64,000 nucleotides of DNA from Lachnospiraceae bacterium. GTDB taxonomy: Bacteria > Bacillota > Clostridia > Lachnospirales > Lachnospiraceae. Location: assembly GCA_017517305.1 (NCBI GenBank), contig JAFWZV010000003.1, positions 62,001 through 126,000 on the forward strand, written 5' to 3'. Positions within the stretch are counted from its first letter, which is position 1; each line of letters opens with the position of its first letter. The notes under the pieces were generated by a model. It saw nothing but the letters and a program-made list of their open reading frames with translations. It did not search any database and was not told where the DNA came from. Positions 1 to 8,533 of this stretch are shown one piece after another. The position numbers and the translations under genes are program-made.

Positions 1-32
1 ACAATTAGGTAAATCTTTGATTTTTTATTCAT
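1..32 (-). CDS. Start of an unidentified gene running off the left edge
   Basis: An ATG on the minus strand at 32-30 is preceded, seven bases upstream, by an aaaaaaggag ribosome site, and the frame stays open to the window edge. The ten visible residues (MNKKSKIYLI) are too few to name a product. It is divergent from the prephenate dehydrogenase gene. The call rests only on the start codon and ribosome site. Confidence 0.45.
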   Translation of the reverse strand, partial: MNKKSKIYLI

Positions 33-112
33 AATTAAACTCCTTTTTTATAAACTAACCTAATTATTTCCAATCAAATTACAGCTTATTCAAAAAATAT
101 ATAATTTAGGGG

Positions 113-142
113 TTGATTTAGCACTTTAAAGTGTTGTATTAT
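113..142 (+). promoter_or_regulatory. Candidate sigma-A promoter for tyrA
   Basis: TTGATT at 113-118 and TATTAT at 137-142 are separated by 18 bases, about 50 bases before the tyrA start. The palindrome cactttaaagtg lies in the spacer and could be an operator. Confidence 0.45.
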
Positions 143-191
143 GTCCTTGTGAGAGTTTTCTCAAAATATGAATTGGGAAGGAATTTTTTCT

Positions 192-1034
192 ATGACAGTT
201 GGAATAGTTGGATTAGGTCTTATCGGTGGTTCCTTTGCTAAGGCCTACAGTGAGAATGATGAACATAGAGTTTACGCCTATGATATAAATGAGCAGGTTA
301 TGAGGGATGCTTATAATATGAAGATTGCAGAAGGAGAGCTTAATAAGGCAACTATAGGTAGCTGCGACCTTATCCTTCTCGCCCTATACCCACAGGCATC
401 AGTGGATTACCTTAAGAACAACGCTATGCATATATCACCTAATACGGTAGTCATTGATTGTTGTGGTGTTAAAGAGTTTGTATGCAAGGAATGTTTCCCT
501 ATAGCTAAGGAATATGGCTTTACCTTCGTGGGAGGACACCCTATGGCAGGTCGTCATTTCTCCGGACTAGAATACAGTACGAAAACTATGTACAATGGTG
601 CATCTATGGTTTTAGTTCCAGAGGATTTATCAGACGAAACCACTATAGAAAAAGCCAAAAAGCTTCTCTCCCCTATAAAGTTTGGGAAATTTACAATCTG
701 TGATGCAAGAAGACATGATGAGATGATTGCATTTACCTCACAGATGGCCCACGTAGTATCAAATGCTTATGTAAAAAGTCCTACGGCTAAAAATCACGAC
801 GGTTTTTCCGCAGGAAGCTACAAGGACTTAACTAGAGTTGCCTGGTTAAATGAAACTATGTGGACAGAGCTTTTCCTAGAGAATAAGGAATGTTTATTAG
901 AAGAGCTCACTTATTTTATTAACTCCCTCTCTGAGTATAAGAAAGCTATGGAAAATAATGATGCAGACACACTAAAAAAGCTTCTTGCTGATGGAAAAAA
1001 ATGCAAAGAAGAAATAGATGGTTTAACAGAATAA
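192..1034 (+). CDS. tyrA: Prephenate dehydrogenase
   Basis: Predicted to oxidise and decarboxylate prephenate to 4-hydroxyphenylpyruvate in tyrosine synthesis, in the cytoplasm. The N-terminus is a Rossmann fold with GIVGLGLIGGSFAKAY binding NAD(P), and VGGHPMAGRHFSG and the all-helical C-terminal half match the family. About 280 residues, the usual size for the short form without a chorismate mutase or ACT domain. The start at 192 is chosen because aagga lies about ten bases upstream and the dinucleotide-binding strand follows at once; an ATG at 168 would add eight residues. No other aromatic pathway gene is adjacent. Confidence 0.88.
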   Translation: MTVGIVGLGLIGGSFAKAYSENDEHRVYAYDINEQVMRDAYNMKIAEGELNKATIGSCDLILLALYPQASVDYLKNNAMHISPNTVVIDCCGVKEFVCKECFPIAKEYGFTFVGGHPMAGRHFSGLEYSTKTMYNGASMVLVPEDLSDETTIEKAKKLLSPIKFGKFTICDARRHDEMIAFTSQMAHVVSNAYVKSPTAKNHDGFSAGSYKDLTRVAWLNETMWTELFLENKECLLEELTYFINSLSEYKKAMENNDADTLKKLLADGKKCKEEIDGLTE

Positions 1035-1045
1035 CATATATAAAA

Positions 1046-1090
1046 AAGACGCTATATAATCCAACCATAAGGTCAACTATATAGCGTCTT
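1046..1090. terminator. Bidirectional terminator between tyrA and the flagellin gene
   Basis: A perfect 13-bp stem (1046-1058 with 1078-1090) with a 19-base loop, flanked by A-rich sequence on the left and T-rich sequence on the right, sits between the convergent 3' ends of tyrA and flagellin. Confidence 0.8.
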
Positions 1091-1104
1091 ATTATATTTC
1101 TTTA

Positions 1105-2929
1105 CTACGGAAGTAGCTGCAATACATTTTCAGGCTGACTATTTGCATTTGTAAGCATTGCCTGAGCTGCCTGTTGCAGTATACTAATCTTAGAATGCTC
1201 CATAATCTCATAAGCCATATCGGTATCTCTAATTTGGCTTTCTGCTGCCTGAAGATTCTCTGCGTAATTCTCATTACTATTTAATGTAAACTCCATTCGA
1301 TTGGTGTAGGCTCCGAATAAGCTTCTTTGATCAGATACGAACTTTACAGCATCTCTAATACTGTTCATTGCTTTCTCTGAATCTTTTCTTGTAAGTACAT
1401 TTGTATTCTCTAGACCTAACTCCTTTAATCTAAATACATCATACTTAATGTGAAAACATTCATCCTTTTGGGCACCTGTCTGAATTCCCAAGTCTCTCCA
1501 AACCTTGTATATAGGAACATCTATTTGATGGTTGTTAACAGAACCATAATAGCCACTGGTAGTTCTACTTATTGATGGACCATAAATATTAGAATTGTCT
1601 ATATCTAACACTGTATTATCATTTAATGCTGTCTTAATTCGTTGCATTAATGATTCTTCGTCATCACTATCGTAAACAGAAATATTCATAGTAAGCGTAC
1701 CAACATAATCAGTAGTAGTTACTCCATATGTATATGGCGTATCCGCTTCTAAATGATAATAACACCTTATACTTATCTCCATTTGAGTCAGTTCTATATT
1801 CCCACCACTGATTTTCGTCCTCAGGTCCCCAATCATTGGCCTGATACCTCATATCTGTAGCAGTCGCATTAACTGTGCCTATATTTTTCATGTTAAACTT
1901 TATTACCCAACTATTATCTTCCGCTACATCATTATAAGATGGTCTATCTGCAATATTTGGGGTTCCTGCAACAGCTCCAGTCTCAATCCAAGTAGTGTCA
2001 TATGCTTCAAAATTTCTTTCACTCGTTAATTCAGAAATATAATTTGTTGATATCCTATAGCTAATTCCATTTACAGGAGTATTAGTATTTACCGCTTCGT
2101 AAGAATTCACATAACTACTAAGATTTACTCCATCTATACTTTGTGCTATATCATCAAGTGTAGCGGTTTCTGCCATTTTCCAAGTTACTGGCAAATCAAA
2201 ACCCTGAAGTTCTGGATTATTAGCAATATCCAGATAATCACTTAATACAAATGACACCTCATCATTATCTAATGCTCCTATTTCATCCCATCCAATAAGG
2301 GCACTTTCGTAACTTTTTCCATTATATCCAACCCAGCTAATTTTAAATCCATAATTATCTGGATTAGTTTCGTCAGTTCCCTCAACACTAATATTATATC
2401 CGTCCTTGGCTACTGCTACCTTATTTGTCTGAGTAACTGTAAAGCCACTATATTGTGTTGGAATTTTAAGTGCCTGCTCCTTTTTTGTACCTATCTGTGT
2501 TCTTGTCTCACTGTTTTCATCCCATATCTTCATTCCATTAAATTCAGTATCCTCAAGTACCTTTTCAATTTCTTCCTTAAGGCACTGAATCTCACTATCT
2601 ATAGCTTCTCTATCTTCTACGTTATTAGTATCATTAGCTGACTTAACTGCCAATTCCTCCATACGGTGAAGCATACTGTGAATCTCAGACAATGCCCCAT
2701 CTGCTACCTGCACAAAGCTTATACCATCCTCTATATTATTAGATGCCATATTAAGTCCACGAATCTGGTTCCTCATCTTTTCAGATATACTTAATCCTGC
2801 CGCGTCATCAGCAGAACGATTAAGCTTATATCCACTAGATAATTTCTCCATCCTCTTGGACTGTATCTTAGTATTTCTATTAAAAATATGTTCAGCATTC
2901 ATTGCCAATATATTATTTTGAATTCTCAT
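1105..2929 (-). pseudogene. hag: Flagellin, interrupted by a one-base frameshift
   Basis: Filament subunit of the flagellum. The N-terminal part (from 2929) starts MRIQNNILAMNAEHIFNRNT and contains LSSGYKLNRSADDAAGLSIS, the conserved flagellin D0/D1 helix region; the C-terminal part ends with AYEIMEHSKISILQQAAQAM, the matching C-terminal helices. The two halves lie in different frames. Around 1765-1768 the first frame reads SNGDKYK and the second continues CYYHLEADTP, so removing one base (aagg to aag) would restore a protein of about 608 residues with a large variable middle. As it stands the first frame runs on to a stop at 1709. The start at 2929 has gaggtga six bases upstream. Either a true mutation or a sequencing error; there is no long homopolymer at the site. 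Confidence 0.85.
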
Positions 2930-2970
2930 GCTGCTCACCTCAAAGAAATCTTCATATTCTTTATACATTA

Positions 2971-2997
2971 TTATCGGATAAATACTTTAAATATTTA
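2971..2997 (-). promoter_or_regulatory. Sigma-28 (SigD-type) flagellar promoter
   Basis: On the minus strand TAAATATT (2997-2990), 11 bases, then TCCGATAA (2978-2971). This fits the motility sigma factor consensus TAAA...N11...GCCGATAA closely and lies about 40 bases upstream of the flagellin start. Confidence 0.75.
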
Positions 2998-3085
2998 ACT
3001 TATATTTAGTAATTGATTCTGCATTGAAACAGATTAATTATGCACAAAACCAATAAATTAAAACCTTCTTGTCTTTAATTGTCAC

Positions 3086-3114
3086 TTGACATTTTTACAT
3101 TTCAGTCCTAAAAT
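3086..3114 (+). promoter_or_regulatory. Sigma-A promoter for the thrS leader
   Basis: TTGACA at 3086-3091, a 17-base spacer and TAAAAT at 3109-3114, immediately before the T-box leader. Confidence 0.75.
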
Positions 3115-3129
3115 CAAATTTAGTTTAAT

Positions 3130-3405
3130 AAACTTATCAGCTATGAAGAGACGAGTACCATAAAATCGGTCTACAGAGAGAGTTCCACTACCCGCTGAGA
3201 GAGAACTTAGAATACGCTTATGGGAAGACTACCTCGGAGCTGCCTATGCAAAACATAGGCCGTTGATTACGTTACAATCATTAAAGAGTGTCACTTTGTA
3301 AGATGTGTACTTATCCTTTGTAAGTACGGATTTATTCAAAGTGGAACTAGGGTGGAACCGCGATTTATCGTCCCTAGCGTAAGATTACGCTAGGGACTTT
3401 CTTTT
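3130..3405 (+). promoter_or_regulatory. T-box leader of thrS with intrinsic terminator
   Basis: The T-box core agggtggaaccgcg lies at 3349-3362; the A after TGG would pair with a U discriminator, as in Gram-positive tRNA-Thr. An AGTA loop-E-like motif near 3150 and an ACC triplet in gactacctcgg near 3230 are a plausible specifier loop reading a Thr codon. The terminator (stem 3370-3380 with 3387-3397, then T-rich) ends the leader. Uncharged tRNA-Thr should favour the antiterminator and switch thrS on. The specifier assignment is inferred. Confidence 0.88.
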
Positions 3406-3429
3406 ATAATTATCTCTAGCGATTAAACA

Positions 3430-3554
3430 GCCCTGTGACTCTATGCCAATTTGTAAATCCCCAACAGGCATCCCACAAGGGGTGAAGGCAACCTCTTACA
3501 GTTGCCGTAATCCCTTAGTGGGTGCTGTGGGGGATGGGCTAAAACTCACAGGGC
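3430..3554 (+). ncRNA. Long rod-like structured element between the T-box and thrS
   Basis: Nested inverted repeats make one long hairpin: GCCCTGTGA (3430-3438) with TCACAGGGC (3546-3554), ATCCCCAACAG (3457-3467) with CTGTGGGGGAT (3525-3535), GCATCCCAC with GTGGGTGC, AAGGGGT with ATCCCTT, and GGCAAC (3487-3492) with GTTGCC (3501-3506). It follows the T-box terminator and ends some 25 bases before the thrS ribosome site. I do not recognise a riboswitch family; it may be a second regulatory fold or an inserted palindromic repeat. Confidence 0.55.
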
Positions 3555-3590
3555 GTCAGTAGTAGAAAAAAGTAGAAAGGAAGAAAAACT

Positions 3591-5528
3591 ATGATTATCA
3601 CTTTAAAAGACGGATCATCAAAAGAGTACGCTCAGCCAATGAGTGCCTATGACATAGCAGCTGATATCAGCGAGGGTCTTGCACGTATGGCTTGTGCAGC
3701 AGAGATTAACGGAGAAGTATGTGACCTTAGAACAATTGTAGATAAGGACTCTACTCTTAACATTTTCACATTTAATGATGAAGCAGGTAAGAAAACCTTC
3801 TGGCATACTGCAAGCCACATTTTAGCACAGGCTGTTAAGCACATTTTCCCAGATGCAAAATGTGCTATAGGACCAGCAATTGACAATGGTTTTTACTATG
3901 ACTTTGATATGCCTTCACTTAGCCGTGAGGACTTAGATAAGATTGAGGCTGAGATGAAGAAGATAGTTAAGGAGGGTTCTGAGGTTACTGCCTTTACCCT
4001 TCCTAGAGCTGAGGCAATCAAGCTTATGGAGGAAAAGGATGAACCTTACAAGGTAGAGCTTATTAACGACCTTCCAGAGGATGCAACTATTAGCTTCTAT
4101 ACTATGGGTGATTTCACTGACCTTTGTGCAGGTCCACACCTTATGAATACTAAGGCTGTTAAGTTCTTCAAGTTAACATCTTCATCAGGTGCTTACTGGA
4201 GAGGAAACTCAGACAACAAGATGCTTACTAGAATCTATGGTACTGCATTTACTAAGAAGGCAGACCTTGAAGAAAGACTTGAGTTTTTAGAGAATATTAA
4301 GCTTCGTGACCACAACAAGTTAGGTAGAGAGCTTGAGCTTTTCACAACTGTAGACGTAATCGGTCAGGGACTTCCACTTCTTATGCCAAAGGGTGTTCAG
4401 ATTATCCAGACACTTCAGAGATGGATTGAGGACGAGGAGGAAAAGCGTGGTTATGTAAGAACCAAAACTCCTCTTATGGCAAAGAGCGACCTTTACAAGA
4501 TTTCAGGACACTGGGATCACTACAAGGATGGTATGTTCGTCCTTGGTGATGAGGAAAAGGACAAGGAAATATTCGCCCTTCGTCCTATGACTTGTCCATT
4601 CCAGTACTATGTTTATAAGGCAAGCCAGAAGTCATACAGAGACTTACCTATCAGATATGGTGAAACTTCTACTCTCTTTAGAAATGAAGACTCAGGTGAA
4701 ATGCACGGTTTAACTCGTGTTCGCCAGTTTACTATATCAGAGGGTCACTTAATTGTTAGACCGGATCAGATGATTAGCGAGTTTAAGGATTGTATCGCTC
4801 TTGCACAGTACTGCTTACAGACCTTAGGCGTTGAAGAGGATGTGACATATCACTTATCAAAGTGGGATCCTGAAAACAAAGAAAAATACATCGGTGAACC
4901 TGAGGTTTGGGAGAAGACAGAGCAGGATATTAGAAATATTCTTAATGAGTTAAATATTCCATTTACAGAGGATGTGGGAGAGGCTGCATTCTATGGTCCT
5001 AAGGTGGATATTAATGCTAAAAATGTTTACGGCAAGGAAGACACCATGATTACTATTCAGTGGGATGCTTTACTTGCAGAGCAGTTCGATATGTACTTCA
5101 TCAACAAGGACGGCGAAAAGGAAAGACCATACATCATCCATAGAACCTCTATGGGATGCTATGAGAGAACTCTTGCTTGGCTTATCGAAAAGTACGCTGG
5201 TGCATTCCCTACTTGGTTATCACCTGAGCAGGTAAGAATCCTTCCTATATCTGAGAAGCATCACGAGTATGCAAACACTGTACTTGCAAAGCTTAAAGCT
5301 GCTGGTGTACGTGCTACTATAGATGAAAGAGCCGAGAAGATTGGATACAAGATTCGTGAGGCTAGACTTAATAAGCTTCCTTATATGCTTATCATCGGTG
5401 CTAACGAGGAGGAATCTGGCTCAGTTTCTGTTAGAAAGCGTGGCGAGGATGGAGACCTTGGAAGCATGTCTGCAGATAAGTTCATTGCTGATATTGTTAA
5501 GGAAATTGCAGATAAGGTTATCAGCTAG
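3591..5528 (+). CDS. thrS: Threonyl-tRNA synthetase
   Basis: Charges tRNA-Thr with threonine. The 645-residue protein has the full layout: TGS domain (about 1-60), the editing/second additional domain with the HTASHILAQAVKH zinc/hydrolase motif (about 73-85), the class II catalytic core (GHWDHYKDGMF, RPMTCPFQ, and the motif 3 region HRTSMGCYERTLAW), and a C-terminal anticodon-binding domain. The start follows aaggaag. It is a single-gene unit under the T-box leader, so expression should respond to threonine supply. Confidence 0.97.
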   Translation: MIITLKDGSSKEYAQPMSAYDIAADISEGLARMACAAEINGEVCDLRTIVDKDSTLNIFTFNDEAGKKTFWHTASHILAQAVKHIFPDAKCAIGPAIDNGFYYDFDMPSLSREDLDKIEAEMKKIVKEGSEVTAFTLPRAEAIKLMEEKDEPYKVELINDLPEDATISFYTMGDFTDLCAGPHLMNTKAVKFFKLTSSSGAYWRGNSDNKMLTRIYGTAFTKKADLEERLEFLENIKLRDHNKLGRELELFTTVDVIGQGLPLLMPKGVQIIQTLQRWIEDEEEKRGYVRTKTPLMAKSDLYKISGHWDHYKDGMFVLGDEEKDKEIFALRPMTCPFQYYVYKASQKSYRDLPIRYGETSTLFRNEDSGEMHGLTRVRQFTISEGHLIVRPDQMISEFKDCIALAQYCLQTLGVEEDVTYHLSKWDPENKEKYIGEPEVWEKTEQDIRNILNELNIPFTEDVGEAAFYGPKVDINAKNVYGKEDTMITIQWDALLAEQFDMYFINKDGEKERPYIIHRTSMGCYERTLAWLIEKYAGAFPTWLSPEQVRILPISEKHHEYANTVLAKLKAAGVRATIDERAEKIGYKIREARLNKLPYMLIIGANEEESGSVSVRKRGEDGDLGSMSADKFIADIVKEIADKVIS

Positions 5529-5621
5529 AATTTGCTATCAATAATTTATGTAATATAGGGAATTTTAGTTTAATTTTAATCTTATTTATATATTAATTTT
5601 ATATTATATATGCTACAATGA

Positions 5622-5650
5622 TGGAAGAGTCAGATTTTTCGACTCTTCCA
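5622..5650 (+). terminator. Hairpin after thrS / at the start of the next transcript
   Basis: TGGAAGAGTC (5622-5631) pairs perfectly with GACTCTTCCA (5641-5650), followed by ttttac. It could end the thrS transcript, but it also lies just after a TACAAT hexamer at 5614-5619 and may instead be a 5' leader hairpin of the next gene. Confidence 0.55.
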
Positions 5651-5675
5651 TTTTACTTATAGAGGGGGTTTTTAT

Positions 5676-7106
5676 ATGCAATGTCCTTATTGCTTCGCGC
5701 AGCTTCCAGATGGTTCACAAGCCTGTGGCTATTGTGGGGGACAGCTTTATAACGAGATGCAATATTCAACAAATTATCCTAATGGGCAGGATAACTATAA
5801 TCAAAATGCTAATCCTGAATATCCTAATTACCCAGGTAGTGCAGATATGAATCAATATAGTCAATATGATAACCAAGCTCAGCCTCAGGATTATAACCAA
5901 TACAATAACCAGGCTCAGCCTCAGGATTACAACCAATACAATAACCAGACTCAGCCTCAGGATTACAACCAATACAATAACCAGACTCAGCCTCAGGATT
6001 ATAACCAATACAATAACCAAGCTCAGCCTCAGGATTATAATCAATACAATAATCAGGCTCAGCCTCAGGATTATAATCAATATAATCAAAATACATATCC
6101 ACAGCAGGCCTATGGTTACGACAACAATGCCTATAACCAGCAAGCTATACCTTATCAGGCAGCAACAACTGCTCCTAAGCTGGCAAAATCAGGCTCTGGA
6201 AAATCCAATAAAGCCATTATCATTTCCGTTATAGCAGTTGCAGTTATTGCCATAATAATTGGACTTGTTCTCATAATAGGTGGTGGCAAAGACAAGGATA
6301 AGGACAAAGATAAGGATCCTGTTACTACCACTGAAGCCACTACTACTGAGGCTACTACTACTGAAGAACCTACCACTGAAGCTACTACCACCGAAGCTAC
6401 TACCACCGAGGAGCCTACTACTGAGGCTACTACCACTGAAGAACCTACTACCGAAACACCTGTAACTACTGATAATTACAATGGAAAATACGTATTTACT
6501 CACTACGACCAAAATGGTGAATTAGTTCCTGTAGGTGATGTTGAAAATACAACGGGCTCATATTTAGATAGCACAATGATGATCTACAACAATACCTGTC
6601 TCTTATTATCTGATATGGAAAATGTAAGTAAGGTATATTGTGACATTACTATACAAGACGGAGTAGTTTCCTTAGACGATGGCAGTGAAATAGTTAGTGG
6701 TACCTATAATCAAGAAGAACAAACCATTCGTATAATATACAATGACACAACTATGGTTTACACCTTAGACCCAGGAGATGGTAGTACCTATGATATGGCT
6801 GGGGATTACTCTTTAGCCTATGGAATGTATGGTAACGAAACCTACACTCTTGAAAGCATGAGAGAAACTATGGAAGATCCTTCCTACGATATGACCTTAA
6901 AGGTTTATGGTGTTTTATGTACTCTTACATCTTTTGAAAACGGAAGCATAAAAGTAGGCTCAACTTATCTTCAGGCCGTTGGAACTGATTTATACTTTGA
7001 AGATGGTTCAGGTGCTATCATGGGTGAATATAATCCTGAGAATCAAACCATTACTATGTTTACCAGTGGCTTAGATTTGGTATTTGAACTTGACACAGCC
7101 CAGTAA
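5676..7106 (+). CDS. Zinc-ribbon membrane protein with 12-residue repeats and a Thr/Glu linker
   Basis: Function unknown. Domain order: a zinc ribbon with Cys 3, 6, 17 and 20; an N/Q/Y/P-rich region with five uninterrupted copies of DYNQYNNQ(A/T)QPQ (residues 72-131) and degenerate flanking copies; one transmembrane helix (about 179-203); a KDKDKD stretch; a TTTEATTTEEPTTE-type linker; and a C-terminal extracytoplasmic region of about 210 residues that contains two similar halves, each ending in a YNxExQTI...-like strand pattern. The C-terminal region resembles that of the next gene (7279), so the two are probably paralogues. The likely topology is cytoplasmic ribbon and repeats with an outside sensor or binding domain. 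Confidence 0.85.
   Translation: MQCPYCFAQLPDGSQACGYCGGQLYNEMQYSTNYPNGQDNYNQNANPEYPNYPGSADMNQYSQYDNQAQPQDYNQYNNQAQPQDYNQYNNQTQPQDYNQYNNQTQPQDYNQYNNQAQPQDYNQYNNQAQPQDYNQYNQNTYPQQAYGYDNNAYNQQAIPYQAATTAPKLAKSGSGKSNKAIIISVIAVAVIAIIIGLVLIIGGGKDKDKDKDKDPVTTTEATTTEATTTEEPTTEATTTEATTTEEPTTEATTTEEPTTETPVTTDNYNGKYVFTHYDQNGELVPVGDVENTTGSYLDSTMMIYNNTCLLLSDMENVSKVYCDITIQDGVVSLDDGSEIVSGTYNQEEQTIRIIYNDTTMVYTLDPGDGSTYDMAGDYSLAYGMYGNETYTLESMRETMEDPSYDMTLKVYGVLCTLTSFENGSIKVGSTYLQAVGTDLYFEDGSGAIMGEYNPENQTITMFTSGLDLVFELDTAQ
5889..6068 (+). repeat. Five in-frame tandem 36-bp repeats
   Basis: Five consecutive 36-bp units encode the 12-residue repeat of the zinc-ribbon protein, with small sequence changes between units. 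Because 36 is a multiple of three, unit gain or loss changes protein length without a frameshift. The repeats also keep several other frames open; those are not genes. Confidence 0.92.
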
Positions 7107-7206
7107 CCAAAAGTTACCTTTATTCTTAAAAGGCATATTTTTCAACATTTTTTGATATTTTCTTGAAAAATAAGGTATTCAATTTTTTAAAAGTATGTTA
7201 TTATTG

Positions 7207-7235
7207 AAAGAGCTTGTGAAAATACAAGCTCTTTT
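7207..7235 (+). terminator. Hairpin between the two zinc-ribbon genes
   Basis: AAAGAGCTTGT (7207-7217) pairs with ACAAGCTCTTT (7224-7234) and a short T run follows. Probably the terminator of the upstream gene; it could also sit in the leader of the next. Confidence 0.7.
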
Positions 7236-7278
7236 ACAATTTTAAAGAGAGAAATAGAGAAAGAGAGGAACAAAAACT

Positions 7279-7815
7279 ATGGTATGTCAGAATTGTGGAA
7301 CACAGTTACCAGACGGAACTCCAGCATGTCCTACTTGTGGCGCTCAGCTTGCAGCACAGCAGCCATATATGGATCCTAATCAGATGTTTAATCAGGCTCC
7401 AGCTGCAGCACCTGCAAAGAAGAACAACACTGGTATGATTATCGGTATCGTTGTAGCAGTAGTAGCAGTAATCGCTATTATTCTTGTTGCAGTTAACCTT
7501 CTTGGTGGAAGTGAGTATGATGGTAAGTATAAGCTTACTTCATGTGCTTCTATGGGTATGGAGTTTACTGTAGAGCAGATGGAAGCTATGTCAGGCGAAA
7601 GCTTTGATATGACTTTAGAGGTTAAGGGTAGCAGATGTACTCTTGATGCTAAGGCTATGGGTTATGACAAGGCTTCATGTAAGATTAAGTTCGACGGTGA
7701 TGAAGTTACACTTATCGACGGAGATGAGACATTAGTTGGTACTTACGATGCTGATGCAAAGTCTATCACTATCTCAGCTTCAGGCGTAGATATGATCTTT
7801 ACATTACAGGATTAA
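7279..7815 (+). CDS. Zinc-ribbon membrane protein, short paralogue
   Basis: A 178-residue protein of unknown function. It has a zinc ribbon (Cys 3, 6, 17, 20), a short Pro/Ala/Gln-rich linker, one transmembrane helix (about 51-75, rich in Val and Ile), and a C-terminal domain of about 100 residues (YDGKYKLTSCASMG ... GTYDADAKSITISASG) that looks like a small beta-barrel or META/lipocalin-like fold. The codons are GC-richer and favour AAG/GAG/CTT compared with the larger paralogue upstream, which suggests higher expression. A strong hairpin follows the stop. Confidence 0.85.
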   Translation: MVCQNCGTQLPDGTPACPTCGAQLAAQQPYMDPNQMFNQAPAAAPAKKNNTGMIIGIVVAVVAVIAIILVAVNLLGGSEYDGKYKLTSCASMGMEFTVEQMEAMSGESFDMTLEVKGSRCTLDAKAMGYDKASCKIKFDGDEVTLIDGDETLVGTYDADAKSITISASGVDMIFTLQD

Positions 7816-7832
7816 TTCCTACTGATTAATAT

Positions 7833-7866
7833 AAAAAAGCACAGTTCATATGAACTGTGCTTTTTT
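7833..7866. terminator. Perfect palindromic bidirectional terminator
   Basis: A perfect 17-bp-per-arm palindrome with A6 at one end and T6 at the other lies between the convergent genes ending at 7815 and 7877. Confidence 0.92.
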
Positions 7867-7876
7867 ATTATACTTG

Positions 7877-8533
7877 TTATTCCTTTATCTTAACAAAACA
7901 GCTGATAAGTGACACCATCAAGCCCACAACCATAATATATATTCCTGGCATAAGACTTTTAAAAATTTCACCTGTTGTAATATCTGTTTCTAAAACGATT
8001 CCAACCTTATCTAATAAGTCTGTTGCCCAAGCAGCTACATTTCCCATATCCACCAGCATAAGTACAAACATACAAAGAATTAGTACAACTGGCAATATCT
8101 TAAGAACTGGAATTCTTACAAAGGAAAGAATCACTAATAATATAATACTTACCAGTATAGCATACGGTATTATATTCCACATACCAGATATTAAACCAAC
8201 ATTTTTTCCCACCTTAAACAAATTGTATTGAATATCTACCTCCTGATGAAAATGAGAAAAATCAATCGCTGGAAGCATTAGGCCAATAAACATTATAATA
8301 CTACCCAATAAACCAAGTATCATGCTTGCTGATATAAAGCCTTTAATACCTGTTGTCTCTGATGAAATGTCATTACTATATGCTTGATATCCCATATTAC
8401 CATAGGTATTATATTGAGGCTGGTTATTCATATAAGGATTATACTGTGGCTGACTATTATTATAATTTCCTTGTGGAGCCTGTCCGTTCATATATGTATT
8501 AAACTGCTGCCCCTGATTATTATAATTATCCAT
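7877..8533 (-). CDS. Four-helix membrane protein with N/Q/Y-rich N-terminus
   Basis: Function unknown. The first 55 residues are rich in Asn, Gln and Tyr (QYNPYMNNQPQYNTYG), like the repeat region of the protein at 5676. About four transmembrane helices follow (around residues 63-85, 118-138, 142-162 and 193-215). Its start overlaps the stop of the upstream gene by one base (TAATG), so it is the last gene of a translationally coupled three-gene operon. It may insert into the membrane with the two upstream proteins. Confidence 0.75.
   Translation of the reverse strand: MDNYNNQGQQFNTYMNGQAPQGNYNNSQPQYNPYMNNQPQYNTYGNMGYQAYSNDISSETTGIKGFISASMILGLLGSIIMFIGLMLPAIDFSHFHQEVDIQYNLFKVGKNVGLISGMWNIIPYAILVSIILLVILSFVRIPVLKILPVVLILCMFVLMLVDMGNVAAWATDLLDKVGIVLETDITTGEIFKSLMPGIYIMVVGLMVSLISCFVKIKE

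Noticed and set aside
5766-6512. Several long open frames on both strands over the zinc-ribbon gene
   Set aside because: They are shadows created by the 36-bp repeats and the Thr/Glu codon repeats; the frame at 5676 has the start signal, zinc ribbon and membrane helix.
7857-8231. 124-residue plus-strand open frame opposite the membrane gene at 7877
   Set aside because: It has no ribosome site, and the minus-strand gene is supported by overlap with its operon and by membrane helices.
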